A DNA stretch of 64,000 nucleotides from Sporolactobacillus pectinivorans (lineage in GTDB: Bacteria > Bacillota > Bacilli > Bacillales > Sporolactobacillaceae): positions 3,038,366 through 3,102,365 of the forward strand of contig NZ_NXGA01000001.1 in the NCBI RefSeq assembly GCF_002802965.1. The letters are read 5' to 3'. Below, one piece after another: positions 26,851-35,653 of this stretch. A model generated the notes under the pieces. It was not told the DNA's origin and made no database searches. It saw only the letters and a list, made by a program, of their open reading frames with translations. A program made the translations under genes and the position numbers. Position 1 is the first letter of the stretch. Every line of letters begins with the position of its first letter.

Positions 26851-27140
26851 ATGCCTTCAGAGCATATCAGCATGACTGCGGCCGAGTCAAGAAATCATTT
26901 GCGAATGCTCTGGGGGCAGCATGTTTACTGAACCGGCTGACGATTAGTGGAATTGTGTTGGGTTGGTCCGACAGTGAGTACACAGCGGCGCGCCTGTTCA
27001 GGAATCCAAAAGATTTTGAACAGGCTCCGGGCTCCACTTTACGGTCGTGGAACTGCATCAAAATTTGCAAAGCTTTTCATGAATCATTTGGCGATGGCAG
27101 TCCAAGAAACGCCGATAGTATTGCTGTTTTTCTTGAATGA
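26851..27140 (+). pseudogene. Frameshifted remnant of a short helical protein family
   Basis: The ATG opens MPSEHISMTAAESRNHLRML and WGQHVY, then TGA occurs where the family has Trp. A base is missing directly after. The next frame reads LTISGIVLGWSDSEYTAARL and FRNPKDFEQA, then a shift leads to LYGRGTASKFAKLFMNHLAM. A further shift restores ADSIAVFLE and a stop. The pieces in order resemble a family of about 150 residues often mislabelled acetylglutamate kinase in Bacillales. Three to four disabling changes make it a pseudogene; the short frames in the region are its fragments. Confidence 0.65.
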
Positions 27141-27266
27141 ATTGAAAGTGGTCCATGCGCGGAGTGGAGAAATAATGATCGGCAAAGTGTGAAGTTCCGA
27201 TGAAGCAAACTATTTTATGTAGCGCCGGTATTGACCGGCGTTTAAAATCCGGGGCCCGTGAGTCAG

Positions 27267-27359
27267 TTAATTCAGATGAGTCCGATATCTGTCCCATAAC
27301 ACAGAACCAATACACGGAAGAATGACAACAATTATACCAAACACACCTACTGCTACCAT
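27267..27359 (-). CDS. Unannotated 30-residue single-helix membrane peptide
   Basis: AAGGAGAG lies 8 nt before the reverse ATG at 27359. The product MVAVGVFGIIVVILPCIGSV ends LWDRYRTHLN: one hydrophobic helix with a charged C-terminal tail. It has the look of tiny membrane proteins that modulate larger membrane partners. No family is known to me, and no terminator was found close behind it. Confidence 0.55.
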   Translation of the reverse strand: MVAVGVFGIIVVILPCIGSVLWDRYRTHLN

Positions 27360-27477
27360 CTCTCTCACTCTCCTTGTATAATTGAAAGCGCTTCATCATC
27401 TACATTATACTCCGCGATCCGTGACTGATACAATTAATTTGTCCTAAATCGACAATCCATCTTCAGCAGTTTTTCAT

Positions 27478-27600
27478 AAAAAAAACAGGATCTGTTGCAG
27501 ATCCTGAAATGGGGGGGTATTGCTTCATTCAGTTATAATAACAGCATCGGAATTTTTCCATGCTTTCCATATAATTACGATCCAACAGTATGTTTTGTTT
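27478..27600 (-). ncRNA. Candidate small RNA A (C-rich motif plus terminator)
   Basis: On the reverse strand the order is ATGGAAAAA, a CTGTTATTATAAC segment, GAAGCAATACCCCCCC, then hairpin CAGGATCT-gcaac-AGATCCTG and T8. The piece resembles 28636-28745 in motif order and spacing although stem sequences differ. A very short reading frame (MEKFRCCYYN) is possible but has a weak Shine-Dalgarno. An unpaired C run next to a terminator is typical of Gram-positive regulatory RNAs that bind ribosome sites; this is inference. Confidence 0.4.
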
Positions 27601-27695
27601 CAAAACAACTGTCACCAGAAAGCACAATTACTGGAGCTGTCAAGCTGATAAATACACCTTAAATTCTAAACCTTAATTTTCGCTTAATTCGCGGA

Positions 27696-27738
27696 TAAAA
27701 AAAGAACCTGCCGGGAAATAAGGGCAATTTTCCGCAGG
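27696..27738 (-). terminator. Orphan minus-strand terminator
   Basis: CCTGC with GGGAAA on one arm and TTTTCC with GCAGG on the other; A7 on the plus strand means T7 after the hairpin on the minus strand. No gene ends here. Confidence 0.6.
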
Positions 27739-27871
27739 ATCTTACAAAATTATATTAAACTCCCCTTTAATACAGTAACAAAAGGATCTATACAAAAAAT
27801 AGACAAAGCCTATATGTCTGACGATTTTCCGAAACGTTCCTCCTAAATACAAGGCTCAAATGGGCTTTTTC

Positions 27872-27985
27872 ATGCCGTTATCCGCCTTGAGCACCACTCC
27901 AGTTAGCGGTGGATTCGTACATGGAAACAGTTCTGCATTGTTGCTTGTTCTGTTCATAATTATCGGAGCCGTTTTTTGCTATTAG
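27872..27985 (+). pseudogene. Degenerate YjcZ-type gene
   Basis: The frame MPLSALSTTPVSGGFVHGNS continues with SALLLVLFIIIGAVFCY and a stop. The end matches YjcZ-type tails ([20 protein letters not shown]) with four residues deleted. There is no Shine-Dalgarno before the ATG, so it is either a decayed copy or poorly expressed. Confidence 0.5.
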
Positions 27986-28020
27986 CGCAGTAGGCACCTG
28001 CCAGGGACTCTTTGACTATA

Positions 28021-28204
28021 GGCTGTGTTTAAAAGTTCAATGTTGGTTTCACCAGTACATTGATTGAAGCGGAAGGTGCGAGACTCCTGCGGGAACAGTA
28101 AGCCAGGCAAGATCCCGCAGTGAAGTATTGAGCGAGGAGACTCGCGATCGCCCGCAGAAAACGAGCGCATGGAGCGAAAAGCAACAGATTAGTTTAACAA
28201 AGCC
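28021..28204. repeat. Interspersed repeat of Bacillaceae type, about 184 bp
   Basis: The ends are inverted: GGCTGTGTTTAAA at the left and TTTAACAAAGCC at the right. Inside are GCGAGACTCCTGCGGGAACA, GATCCCGCAG and GAGCGAGGAGACTCGC, the core phrases of an interspersed repeat that I know from several Bacillaceae genomes. There is no ORF; the transcript would fold strongly. Confidence 0.75.
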
Positions 28205-28238
28205 TCACTATAAAGAATTTCGTCAGATTATCCCGCAC

Positions 28239-28268
28239 AAAAAAAGCTCTCTGCGTCCGGGCAGAGAG
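28239..28268 (-). terminator. Minus-strand terminator
   Basis: CTCTCTGC-gtccgg-GCAGAGAG with A8 on the plus strand just before it. A TATAAT motif at about 28300 on the reverse strand could start a short transcript ending here. Confidence 0.6.
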
Positions 28269-28635
28269 GTGAGAAAAAACAAAAACAGAAGGTAATTCAT
28301 ATTATACAGCTAGGTTATATATGAATTCCACTATTTAATAAAAATTTATCCTTTCTAAGAAATAATATATAATTCAGCGACTTCCGGCCAACAAATCTGT
28401 TTCATCTGCCGTTTGTGCAAAGCAGTGTAACCTATCCAATACAGAAAAATTTATGGGCAAGGGAATGATTTCCGATAAGGAATACTGTTGTGCATTTTAC
28501 CGACATGGAAAGCTATATTTTTTCTGCGAAGAGGGATATATCTTGAGGACAAGCGATATTTCCTAGGGAAGATCGATCTATTTTTGCGGTGAGCGATAAA
28601 ATCAGACTGGCCTTTGACTAATCAAATGCTTCTAC

Positions 28636-28745
28636 AAAAAAGAAAAGAGCCCCATATGGGCTCAAAGGGGGACATTGCTTTAATAAAGTGCTCTACTAAT
28701 ATAGCAGAGAGTGAAATAATTTTCCATACTTTTTTAAAAATTTTT
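28636..28745 (-). ncRNA. Candidate small RNA B, related to A
   Basis: The reverse strand shows ATGGAAAATTA, CTGCTATATTAG, AAAGCAATGTCCCCC, then hairpin GAGCCC-atat-GGGCTC and a T-rich tail. Shared with candidate A are ATGGAAAA, CTG(T/C)TAT and AAGCAAT(A/G)(C/T)CCCCC at similar distances from the terminator. A 15-codon frame exists in B but lacks a Shine-Dalgarno, so an RNA is likelier than a peptide. Confidence 0.4.
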
Positions 28746-28874
28746 TAAAATTAACATCATAAAAAATACCGCCTTAGAGAGGACAGAACCTTCAGCGCCT
28801 GACTGACACAACTCACCCTTCGTCGCTGCAATTTTTACTCTTTGAAACAGTACCCGCCATGGGGGGCAACCGAA

Positions 28875-28967
28875 TCAGAAGAACAAAATCAAAAAGACGA
28901 CAGCAATCCAGAATGGCAAACAGAAAACCAGTGCCCATACCACACCTTTAAAAAAGTTTTCTTCCAC
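28875..28967 (-). CDS. Unannotated 30-residue membrane peptide
   Basis: GAGGTGG lies 5 nt before the reverse GTG at 28967. The product MEENFFKGVVWALVFCLPFW ends IAVVFLILFF: an acidic start, then one long hydrophobic helix to the C-terminus. The strong Shine-Dalgarno and the E-E-N-F-F-K-G start, seen in small Bacillus membrane proteins, support it. Function unknown. A longer frame covering it in another register is a shadow. Confidence 0.6.
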   Translation of the reverse strand: MEENFFKGVVWALVFCLPFWIAVVFLILFF

Positions 28968-29234
28968 AAAAACCACCTCAAGTTTATACCATGAATCGGC
29001 TCTATCTCCGATTCGCTGATACTGGGCAGTTTTTCCAGGTTTGTCACTTTCCATTCCGCAACTCGGAAAAAAGGCTTTTTTGCCCCTTCATCTAACCCTT
29101 TCATATGTATTCAGTGCTTCATAAAATAGAGAGTAACAGGCAGGCATTCAGGACTGTCTGAGGATCCGCCATATAATTGCTCCTCCCTATCACTCCTCGT
29201 GGCACTTGAAGAAGGCGTCACCTTGCAACGCGAG

Positions 29235-29280
29235 AAGCGGCCCGGTTTCGTTCATACTGAAGAAACCGGGCTGCTTTTTA
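29235..29280 (+). terminator. Terminator-like hairpin 3' of ysnB
   Basis: AAGCGGCCCGGTTTC pairs with GAAACCGGGCTGCTT, and T5 follows on the plus strand. The T run is on the wrong side for the ysnB operon, so it may end an unseen plus-strand RNA from about 29100. Confidence 0.6.
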
Positions 29281-29298
29281 TTTAATAGCGTCTGCGGA

Positions 29299-29820
29299 TC
29301 AATGATCCCATGTGTACTCCGCCGAGAACTTATTCACCGGTTGGCCTGCAAAATTGTAATAGTTTACCTTGATCTCTTTTTGATTCGCGCTGAGATCGAG
29401 GATTACATATGTACCTTCATTATAATTTCTTGGCAGGCGGAGACTCCCAGGATTAATGACGATCATGCCCTGTTCCTTGAACGATCCGGCAAAATGGGTG
29501 TGCCCGTAACAGATAATATCGGACTTTTCTTCGAGTCCGCGGTAAATCAAGTTGACCGGTGAATTCCTGACGCCGAGCAGATGTCCGTGAACAATCAGAA
29601 ATTTGAGCGAACCCGACTGGCGGATCATTTCATCTGGAAAAGTCCCCGGGAAATCACAATTTCCTTCAACAGTCAGGTAATCCTGAATTTCCGGACTGTC
29701 CGCACGAAGTTCCGAATCGCCGCAGTGGATAAAAGCTGCCACTTCCCCCCGATAACGATTTTTCAACTCAGCAACTTCGCTCTTCAGGCCATGCGTGTCA
29801 CTGACAATCAGCCATTTCAT
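29299..29820 (-). CDS. ysnB: YfcE/MJ0936-type phosphodiesterase
   Basis: A 173-residue metallophosphoesterase. Metal ligands stand in LIVSDTHG, FIHCGDSE, VEGNCD, VHGHLLGV and CYGHTHFAG, the complete set for this fold. The natural substrate is unknown; relatives cleave model phosphodiesters. The ATG overlaps the rdgB stop by 4 nt (ATGA). Gene order gerM-rph-rdgB-ysnB is conserved with B. subtilis. Confidence 0.94.
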   Translation of the reverse strand: MKWLIVSDTHGLKSEVAELKNRYRGEVAAFIHCGDSELRADSPEIQDYLTVEGNCDFPGTFPDEMIRQSGSLKFLIVHGHLLGVRNSPVNLIYRGLEEKSDIICYGHTHFAGSFKEQGMIVINPGSLRLPRNYNEGTYVILDLSANQKEIKVNYYNFAGQPVNKFSAEYTWDH

Positions 29821-30422
29821 TTTTCTTCACCGACCCAGTTCTTCCAGTTTTCCCGCAGTTGCTGAAGTGCAAGGGCGCGATGGCTGATTCTGTTCTTCTC
29901 TTCATTACCCATTTCCGCAAAAGTTAATTTTGCACTGGGTACAAGAAAAACCGGATCGTAGCCGAATCCGTCATTCCCCCGCCGCTCCAGTGTGATTAGC
30001 CCGTTGCAGCGCCCCTCGGCAAAGCGGGTTGTTTTTCCGGGCCGGCTGAGCGCCAGCACACAGGTAAAATGAGCCGTGCGCTTTTCCAGAGGAATTCCGT
30101 CCAGTTTCCCAAGCAGCCTGTCAATGTTCCGCGCGCTGTCTTTCTCCGGGCCCGAGTAACGTGCCGAAAAAATTCCCGGTTCGCCGCCAATCGCGTCAAC
30201 AGAAAGCCCAGAGTCGTCGGCAAGCGTGATCATATTTGTTTTTTTTGAGAGCGTTTCTGCCTTTAGAGCGGCATTTTCCTGAAAAGTCCTGCCCGTTTCC
30301 GGGACGTCTATGTCGATACCCAAATCCTTCAGCGAACGTACCTCCACCTGAAAATCCGCAAGCAGCGTTTTTATTTCCGTGATTTTCCCCTGATTATTGG
30401 ATGCAATCAAAATTTGTGTCAC
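29817..30422 (-). CDS. rdgB: XTP/dITP diphosphatase (RdgB/HAM1)
   Basis: A 201-residue house-cleaning enzyme that hydrolyses ITP, dITP and XTP to monophosphates so that they do not enter DNA or RNA. Family motifs are [44 protein letters not shown] and the SHRALAL end. It starts with GTG that overlaps the rph stop (GTGA), and its own stop overlaps ysnB, so three genes are tightly coupled. Confidence 0.96.
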   Translation of the reverse strand: MTQILIASNNQGKITEIKTLLADFQVEVRSLKDLGIDIDVPETGRTFQENAALKAETLSKKTNMITLADDSGLSVDAIGGEPGIFSARYSGPEKDSARNIDRLLGKLDGIPLEKRTAHFTCVLALSRPGKTTRFAEGRCNGLITLERRGNDGFGYDPVFLVPSAKLTFAEMGNEEKNRISHRALALQQLRENWKNWVGEEK

Positions 30423-31171
30423 TTGTTGATCCCTGCCTTTTGCTCCGTCAGTATATCGCCGATTACGGACTGTTCGGCAGCAATCAGTTCATGAATGCCC
30501 TTTTTTGCAAGCCGAATTAATTCAGTCAGCTCATCGTCGCTGAAAGTAGCCTCCTCGCCTGTGCCCTGAATCTCCACAAAACGATCTTTGCTGTTCATGA
30601 CAATATTCATGTCCACATCTGTTGTCGCATCTTCTTTGTAGCACAGGTCAAGAATCGGACCGTAAACGGGATGAACACCTACCGAAGTCGCTGCCAGGTA
30701 CGAATTAACGGGAATTTTATCAATCTGCCCTCGATCCATGGCTTTTTTAAACGCCAGAACCATGGCAACAAATGCACCGGTGATAGACGCTGTACGGGTG
30801 CCGCCATCCGCCTGGATGACATCACAGTCAATCCAGACCGTCCGCTCGCCAAGCGCGTCAAGCGCCACCACCGAGCGCAGCGCGCGGCCGATCAGGCGCT
30901 GGATTTCCATTGTCCGGCCTCCTACTTTCCCGCGGGAGGATTCACGGATTGTCCGTTCCGGAGTTGCCCGCGGGAGCATTGAGTATTCGGCAGTGATCCA
31001 CCCTTTTTTCTGCCCACGCATAAACGGCGGAACCTTTTCCTCAATACTGGCATTGCAGATCACCTTTGTCCTGCCAATAGTGATCAGCACAGATCCCTCG
31101 GGATGAATGATAAAGTCAGGCTGTATTTGAATGGGTCGAAGTTCGTCATTCTTTCTTCCATCTGGTCTCAT
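30419..31171 (-). CDS. rph: Ribonuclease PH
   Basis: A 250-residue 3'-5' phosphorolytic exoribonuclease that trims tRNA 3' ends. Typical motifs are [34 protein letters not shown], the phosphate site region [18 protein letters not shown] and [20 protein letters not shown]. The full family length is kept. It is the first gene of the rph-rdgB-ysnB set, separated from gerM by a hairpin. Confidence 0.97.
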   Translation of the reverse strand: MRPDGRKNDELRPIQIQPDFIIHPEGSVLITIGRTKVICNASIEEKVPPFMRGQKKGWITAEYSMLPRATPERTIRESSRGKVGGRTMEIQRLIGRALRSVVALDALGERTVWIDCDVIQADGGTRTASITGAFVAMVLAFKKAMDRGQIDKIPVNSYLAATSVGVHPVYGPILDLCYKEDATTDVDMNIVMNSKDRFVEIQGTGEEATFSDDELTELIRLAKKGIHELIAAEQSVIGDILTEQKAGINK

Positions 31172-31212
31172 TGCACTTATTTCCTCCGATAACCATATTT
31201 TTATTCAAACTG

Positions 31213-31238
31213 AAGAGGGGCAGCACACTGCCCCTCTT
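31213..31238 (-). terminator. Hairpin between gerM and rph
   Basis: AAGAGGGGCAG pairs perfectly with CTGCCCCTCTT. Only a weak T stretch follows on the minus strand, so it may attenuate rather than stop transcription from gerM. Confidence 0.6.
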
Positions 31239-31264
31239 ACTATACCATAACTTGTATCTTGCCA

Positions 31265-32284
31265 TTACAGCCCAGTCGCATTTACCATTGATCGCGATAC
31301 CGGTCCCGTAATCGTTTTTCCTGATTCCAGCAGCACTTTGCCGGAATTGCCGATCTTTATCGATACCTGGCGTATGCCGCTTTCTCCCGTAAGCGTCAGA
31401 ACCAGACTTCGCAATGCCTGATCACTGATCGCTTTCGATGCTTTGTCTTCATAAATCGCGCTGTTAAAGTGGAGGTGCACTACACCATCAGAAACGACCG
31501 GTTTCTCTAGCAGCTGTGTATCCGGGTTGAATGCCGAGATAAAATCGCTCCCTACCGGTTCATGAATCAGCGCATTGACCAGGCCAGACAACAAGTCACC
31601 CGTATCCGATATCCGAACCGTTACCGGCACATCAAAAGACTTTCCTTTGTCAGTGGCCAAGTAGTATACAGTCTGCGGCTGGCTGGCTGTCACATCAGCC
31701 ACGCTCCCGAAAGTTGTATTAATTCCATCCGCTCGGGTCAGATCCCTGCCAACCGGAAGCCCACTGCCCGGCCACTCGTTCAGCGTTTTTCCGTTGACAC
31801 TGATCGTCACGCTTTTGACCATATCAAATTGGGTTGCCGTCCAAACAATCGACTGAACAATCTTTTCCTGATCTTCAGGCCGTGCTCCGAGGAGTTCTTT
31901 GGAAAAGTCTGCCGTCAGCTGGCCGCGTGAGTCAACCACTGCGCTGTTGACCTCTGTATCAGATGGGAGAACAGCCTGAAATCCACTGGGCAGCAAATCA
32001 GTCACCGGACCGTCTTTCACCAGATAGCCAAGAACCTGCTTCACCGGTGCATGAGTTTCAGGAAGACCGGTCGGCTGTGGAACGAGCAGCCCGGAGGCAT
32101 CGGTCAGAAACAATTCCCTCTGAATGTACTTATTACTCTTTGAAATCTTAGCCAAATCTGATTTGTTTTTAACATAGCTCACACTGTCCGGCTTCTGGTC
32201 GGCAGCTCCGCCACATGCGGCAAGCAGCATCAGTAGAAGCAGCACTGCCGCCACAATGGTGAGTGATCGACGACGATACATCAT
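31265..32284 (-). CDS. gerM: Spore germination lipoprotein GerM
   Basis: 339 residues. A lipoprotein signal (VAAVLLLLMLLAACGGAA) is followed by two GerMN domains, near residues 75-190 and 205-325. GerM is needed for the SpoIIIA-SpoIIQ channel region and for germination. Domain marks are TEVNSAVVDSRGQLTADFSK and the corresponding VHLHFNSAIY in the second copy. AGGGAGGG precedes the ATG pair at 32284. The neighbouring murI of B. subtilis is missing here; racemase genes lie at 50-52 kb. Confidence 0.94.
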   Translation of the reverse strand: MMYRRRSLTIVAAVLLLLMLLAACGGAADQKPDSVSYVKNKSDLAKISKSNKYIQRELFLTDASGLLVPQPTGLPETHAPVKQVLGYLVKDGPVTDLLPSGFQAVLPSDTEVNSAVVDSRGQLTADFSKELLGARPEDQEKIVQSIVWTATQFDMVKSVTISVNGKTLNEWPGSGLPVGRDLTRADGINTTFGSVADVTASQPQTVYYLATDKGKSFDVPVTVRISDTGDLLSGLVNALIHEPVGSDFISAFNPDTQLLEKPVVSDGVVHLHFNSAIYEDKASKAISDQALRSLVLTLTGESGIRQVSIKIGNSGKVLLESGKTITGPVSRSMVNATGL

Positions 32285-32611
32285 AGTTGACCCTCCCTGA
32301 TCCCTATGGGTTGTACTACATGTATACGAGCACTGCCGCCAATTAGACCTGAATCTCTGTCAATCCTGTGAATAAGTGACCATACGGGACACAGGGCCGC
32401 CACCCAGTTCCCAATAAAAATCACATAAAATGGAAATAATGATTATAGACGGTACAGATCGCCGGCTGAAGAGTGCTGCAGCATTGAAAAGCGAATAGCA
32501 CACGGACTATAATAGACACATTGTATGCTGAAAAAAGTTGAAAAAGAACGAATCGCTGCCGATTAATTTATTAAGAAAATATTTTTTATGGACAGCTGCT
32601 AAAGCTGTTGT
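32285..32611. other. Divergent spacer before gerM and the 143-codon gene
   Basis: No ORF was found. It must contain the gerM promoter on the reverse strand and that of the next gene on the forward strand; I found no clear consensus for either. Confidence 0.4.
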
Positions 32612-33043
32612 TTGGAGGTTTTAAAAATCAGACTTGAGCCAACCCGCTGTGTGAAGGTACCCGTCCTGACCCAATTAGACGAAGAATCTGTTTCAGATCT
32701 ATCGACCGGCAAAAATTTTTATCCATACATTGTGAAAGATGGGGAACATGTCTTTCCTAAAACATTTGCTTTTGAAACATGTGGAGCAAATATTATAGAT
32801 TTTATCGGCGTTGCGCCCTTTTCATTGTGGATCGTTGAACAGCGCCGTCTGTTTCTTAATGGAGACCGCGTCATTGTCCAAATGGAGGATGGGCGGATTT
32901 TTGCAGGAAAATCAAAAATATTAACCCATAGTAGCCTGATCATCCGAAATACTGAAGGGATTAACTGCGAGGTCTTAGATTTTTCAAAAGTTCGTTTCAT
33001 CGGGCGGTTTGTCAAAGGACTTAATCGTGATGAAAATCTGTAA
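32612..33043 (+). CDS. Hypothetical protein with Sm-like segment; possible ATC start
   Basis: Up to 143 residues. The C-terminal half (NGDRVIVQMEDGRIFAGKSK, THSSLIIRNTEG, DFSKVRFIGRFVKG) looks like a small beta barrel of the YolD/Sm kind; the first half is unknown. The frame opens with TTG at 32612, but that codon overlaps a strong GGAGG (32614-32618). At correct distance, 8 nt downstream, the in-frame codon is ATC (32627). Either a rare ATC start is used, a start mutated, or GTG further on is used. No operon partner. Confidence 0.6.
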   Translation: MEVLKIRLEPTRCVKVPVLTQLDEESVSDLSTGKNFYPYIVKDGEHVFPKTFAFETCGANIIDFIGVAPFSLWIVEQRRLFLNGDRVIVQMEDGRIFAGKSKILTHSSLIIRNTEGINCEVLDFSKVRFIGRFVKGLNRDENL

Positions 33044-33535
33044 AAAATACATTGTGACTTCTTTTTATACAGTATAAATGCGGATGATGCAGAACCACAC
33101 TTTTCTATGAAATCATAGACACTGTTTTTAAAACACTCAAAGGCTAAAAACAAAAAACGACCCTATTGCAGACCTTTTTCGGATCGCATATACCCACGTT
33201 CAGAGTGTATAAGGATTTACACGGGAATTTGACTTCTAACGCTCTCTTCGCTTCGATCAGATACTTCCTCTGCGGCATCAATCTCCGGACGAGAAGGAAC
33301 AACGAGATGAAGATCAATGTATCCATTCTGTATCCGGCTGGGTCTATGGCAATCTGCTTTCAGTGATGGATCTGACTTTTCGTAATAATCATATGTTTTG
33401 TATTAATAACATTATCCTGCGCACCTGGACAATCCGAATATACGCTTTTTGCGCTAATCATTCCCTTATAATTTCAAGCTTGGTTGAAAACTCATGGCGG
33501 CTTAACAAAGTTTCTCGATGCCCCATCGGCTTAGG
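33044..33535. other. Spacer without recognised genes
   Basis: A few short frames exist on both strands, none with Shine-Dalgarno plus family likeness. The region separates the hypothetical gene from convergent cadA. Confidence 0.4.
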
Positions 33536-35653
33536 CTAATCTTGTACCCGTGATAATCTCAAACTGTTCAGTGTAACGATCACCGTTGCGCCGACATCTG
33601 CAAAAACAGCCATCCAAAGGGTCAGCCATCCCGGGAAGATCAGCACTATGGAAACGGCTTTTATGGCTAAAGACAAGGACACGTTTTGCCTGATGACCGC
33701 CATTGCCTGATGGCTCAAGTTTATGATGTAGGGGAGTTTTGTTAAATCGTCGGACATGAGTGCAATGTCGGCTGTTTCCAGTGCCGTATCGGTTCCTGAA
33801 GCCCCCATGGCAATTCCTACGGTCGCCTCGGCGAGTGCCGGAGCATCGTTCACCCCATCACCGACCATCGCAGCTTCCTGATATCTTTCACAGAGATCTT
33901 TAATTAAGGCTAATTTATCCTCCGGAAGCAGCTCTGCCTGAACTATGGAAACACCGGCTGCTTTTCCAACGGATTCTGCCGCTTTTTTATTGTCACCCGT
34001 CAACATAACAGTCTGCCCAATGCCGGCCTGATGAAGCTTCCGAATGACGGCACTTGAAGCCTCACGCAATTCATCTGCGACCGCAATGAGGGATAAAATT
34101 TCACTTTCTGTTCCAAATACGATAACCGTTTTCCCTTGCTTCTGAAGACTTTGAATCTGCTTTCCGATCACCATGTCTATGCCATCCGGAAGTGTTTCTT
34201 CAAAAAGAAGCGGGCTGCCGATATAGAAATTTTCCTGATTGACTCTTGCTCTGACTCCCTTACCAATAACTGATTGAAATGCTTCAACGACAATATCATT
34301 AACGTTCAACCCGTCCTTTTCCGCCTTTCTGCAGATGGCCGATGCAAGCGGATGCTGTGATCCTTTTTCAATTGCAGCTGCGAGGGTCATAACACTCTGT
34401 TCATTTCTGCGAAGAGCCACTATATCCGTGACCTCTGGAACACCTTTGGTCAGCGTTCCTGTTTTATCAAAAGCGATCACTTTGAGCGCGCCCGCATTTT
34501 CCAGGGGAATCCCGCCTTTAATGATGACACCATTCCTTGCCGCGTTGCCAATCGCCGTGACAATAGCTACAGGCGTCGAGATTACCAGAGAGCAAGGGCA
34601 GCCAACAACGAGCAGTGCCAGCCCCCTGTAGAGCCAGTCGCCCCAGCTGGCACCCATAACTAACGGGGGAATGCCAGCCAGTAACAGAGAAGATACTATA
34701 ATGACCGGTGTATAAACTTTTGCGAAACGATCGACAAATGTCTGGGTAGGTGCTTTTGCCGTTTGAGCCTCTTCAACCAGGTGAATAATTCTGGCAAGTG
34801 TTGTATCTTCTGCCCGTTTCGTAACTTTAACTTCCAATAAACCTTCTTCATTCAATGTTCCGGCATAAACCGGGTCATTGACTGCTTTTGTGACCGGAAT
34901 GGACTCGCCGGTAATAGCCGCCTGATTAATTACCGACGCCCCCTTGACCACCCTGCCATCCATTGCCAGCTTCTGCCCGGGTTTGACGACCATGATATCA
35001 CCGATCTTAATCTCTTCAACCGGTACCATCAATTCCAGTGTACCCCTGCGAATCAGCGTTTCTTTCGGCGCGATCTCCATCAATGAATGAATAGACTGCC
35101 TTGCCGCATCGACCGAATAACTCTCTAATGCTTCGCTGATTGCGAAAAGGATAACAACGGTCGCCCCTTCTTCCCATTTACCAATTGCCGCGGCACCTAA
35201 AATGGCAATGGTCATGAGTGTATCCATATCAAAATCCAGATGAAGCAAATTTTTAAGCCCCTCCATAAAAAGGGCGTATCCGCCAATCAGAATGGCTGCG
35301 GCATAGCCAATAATGGGCAGAGGGCTCTGTCCACCCCATTGCATGCTTAAGATCCAGCTCGCCATCAAAATGACTGCGGACAAATAAACCTTAAGACTTT
35401 TCTTTTGTTTCCAAATGGGCTGAGACTCCATGGTCCCTTCTTTTTCATCCTGTATTTTTAAATTTTCAAAAGCTCCGGCTTTTTCCAGTGCTTCAATTGT
35501 CGTACTGCCATAAACAACGATCTTTGACGCACCAAAATTTACTTTGGCGTCCTGTACCTCAGCCAGCCGTTTTACATTTCTTTCAAATTTATTCGCACAT
35601 TCCACGCAATCTAATCCATGAACCCGATAAACTTTCATCTGCACTTCAGCCAA
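33536..35653 (-). CDS. cadA: Zn/Cd/Pb-exporting P1B-type ATPase (CadA)
   Basis: 705 residues. The N-terminal heavy-metal domain has the metal site GLDCVECAN. There follow eight membrane helices, the actuator loop [10 protein letters not shown], the translocation motif CPCS in VVGCPCSLVIS, the phosphorylation site FDKTGTLTKG, the nucleotide-binding histidine motif SQHPLASAI and the hinge MVGDGVNDAPAL. CPCS and the single HMA point to divalent soft metals. The start overlaps cadC by 8 nt. Confidence 0.94.
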   Translation of the reverse strand: MAEVQMKVYRVHGLDCVECANKFERNVKRLAEVQDAKVNFGASKIVVYGSTTIEALEKAGAFENLKIQDEKEGTMESQPIWKQKKSLKVYLSAVILMASWILSMQWGGQSPLPIIGYAAAILIGGYALFMEGLKNLLHLDFDMDTLMTIAILGAAAIGKWEEGATVVILFAISEALESYSVDAARQSIHSLMEIAPKETLIRRGTLELMVPVEEIKIGDIMVVKPGQKLAMDGRVVKGASVINQAAITGESIPVTKAVNDPVYAGTLNEEGLLEVKVTKRAEDTTLARIIHLVEEAQTAKAPTQTFVDRFAKVYTPVIIVSSLLLAGIPPLVMGASWGDWLYRGLALLVVGCPCSLVISTPVAIVTAIGNAARNGVIIKGGIPLENAGALKVIAFDKTGTLTKGVPEVTDIVALRRNEQSVMTLAAAIEKGSQHPLASAICRKAEKDGLNVNDIVVEAFQSVIGKGVRARVNQENFYIGSPLLFEETLPDGIDMVIGKQIQSLQKQGKTVIVFGTESEILSLIAVADELREASSAVIRKLHQAGIGQTVMLTGDNKKAAESVGKAAGVSIVQAELLPEDKLALIKDLCERYQEAAMVGDGVNDAPALAEATVGIAMGASGTDTALETADIALMSDDLTKLPYIINLSHQAMAVIRQNVSLSLAIKAVSIVLIFPGWLTLWMAVFADVGATVIVTLNSLRLSRVQD

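Noticed and set aside
27370..27400. GAAAGCGCTTCA, cre-like
   Set aside because: One base short of a CcpA site on either strand; placement before a tiny ORF only.
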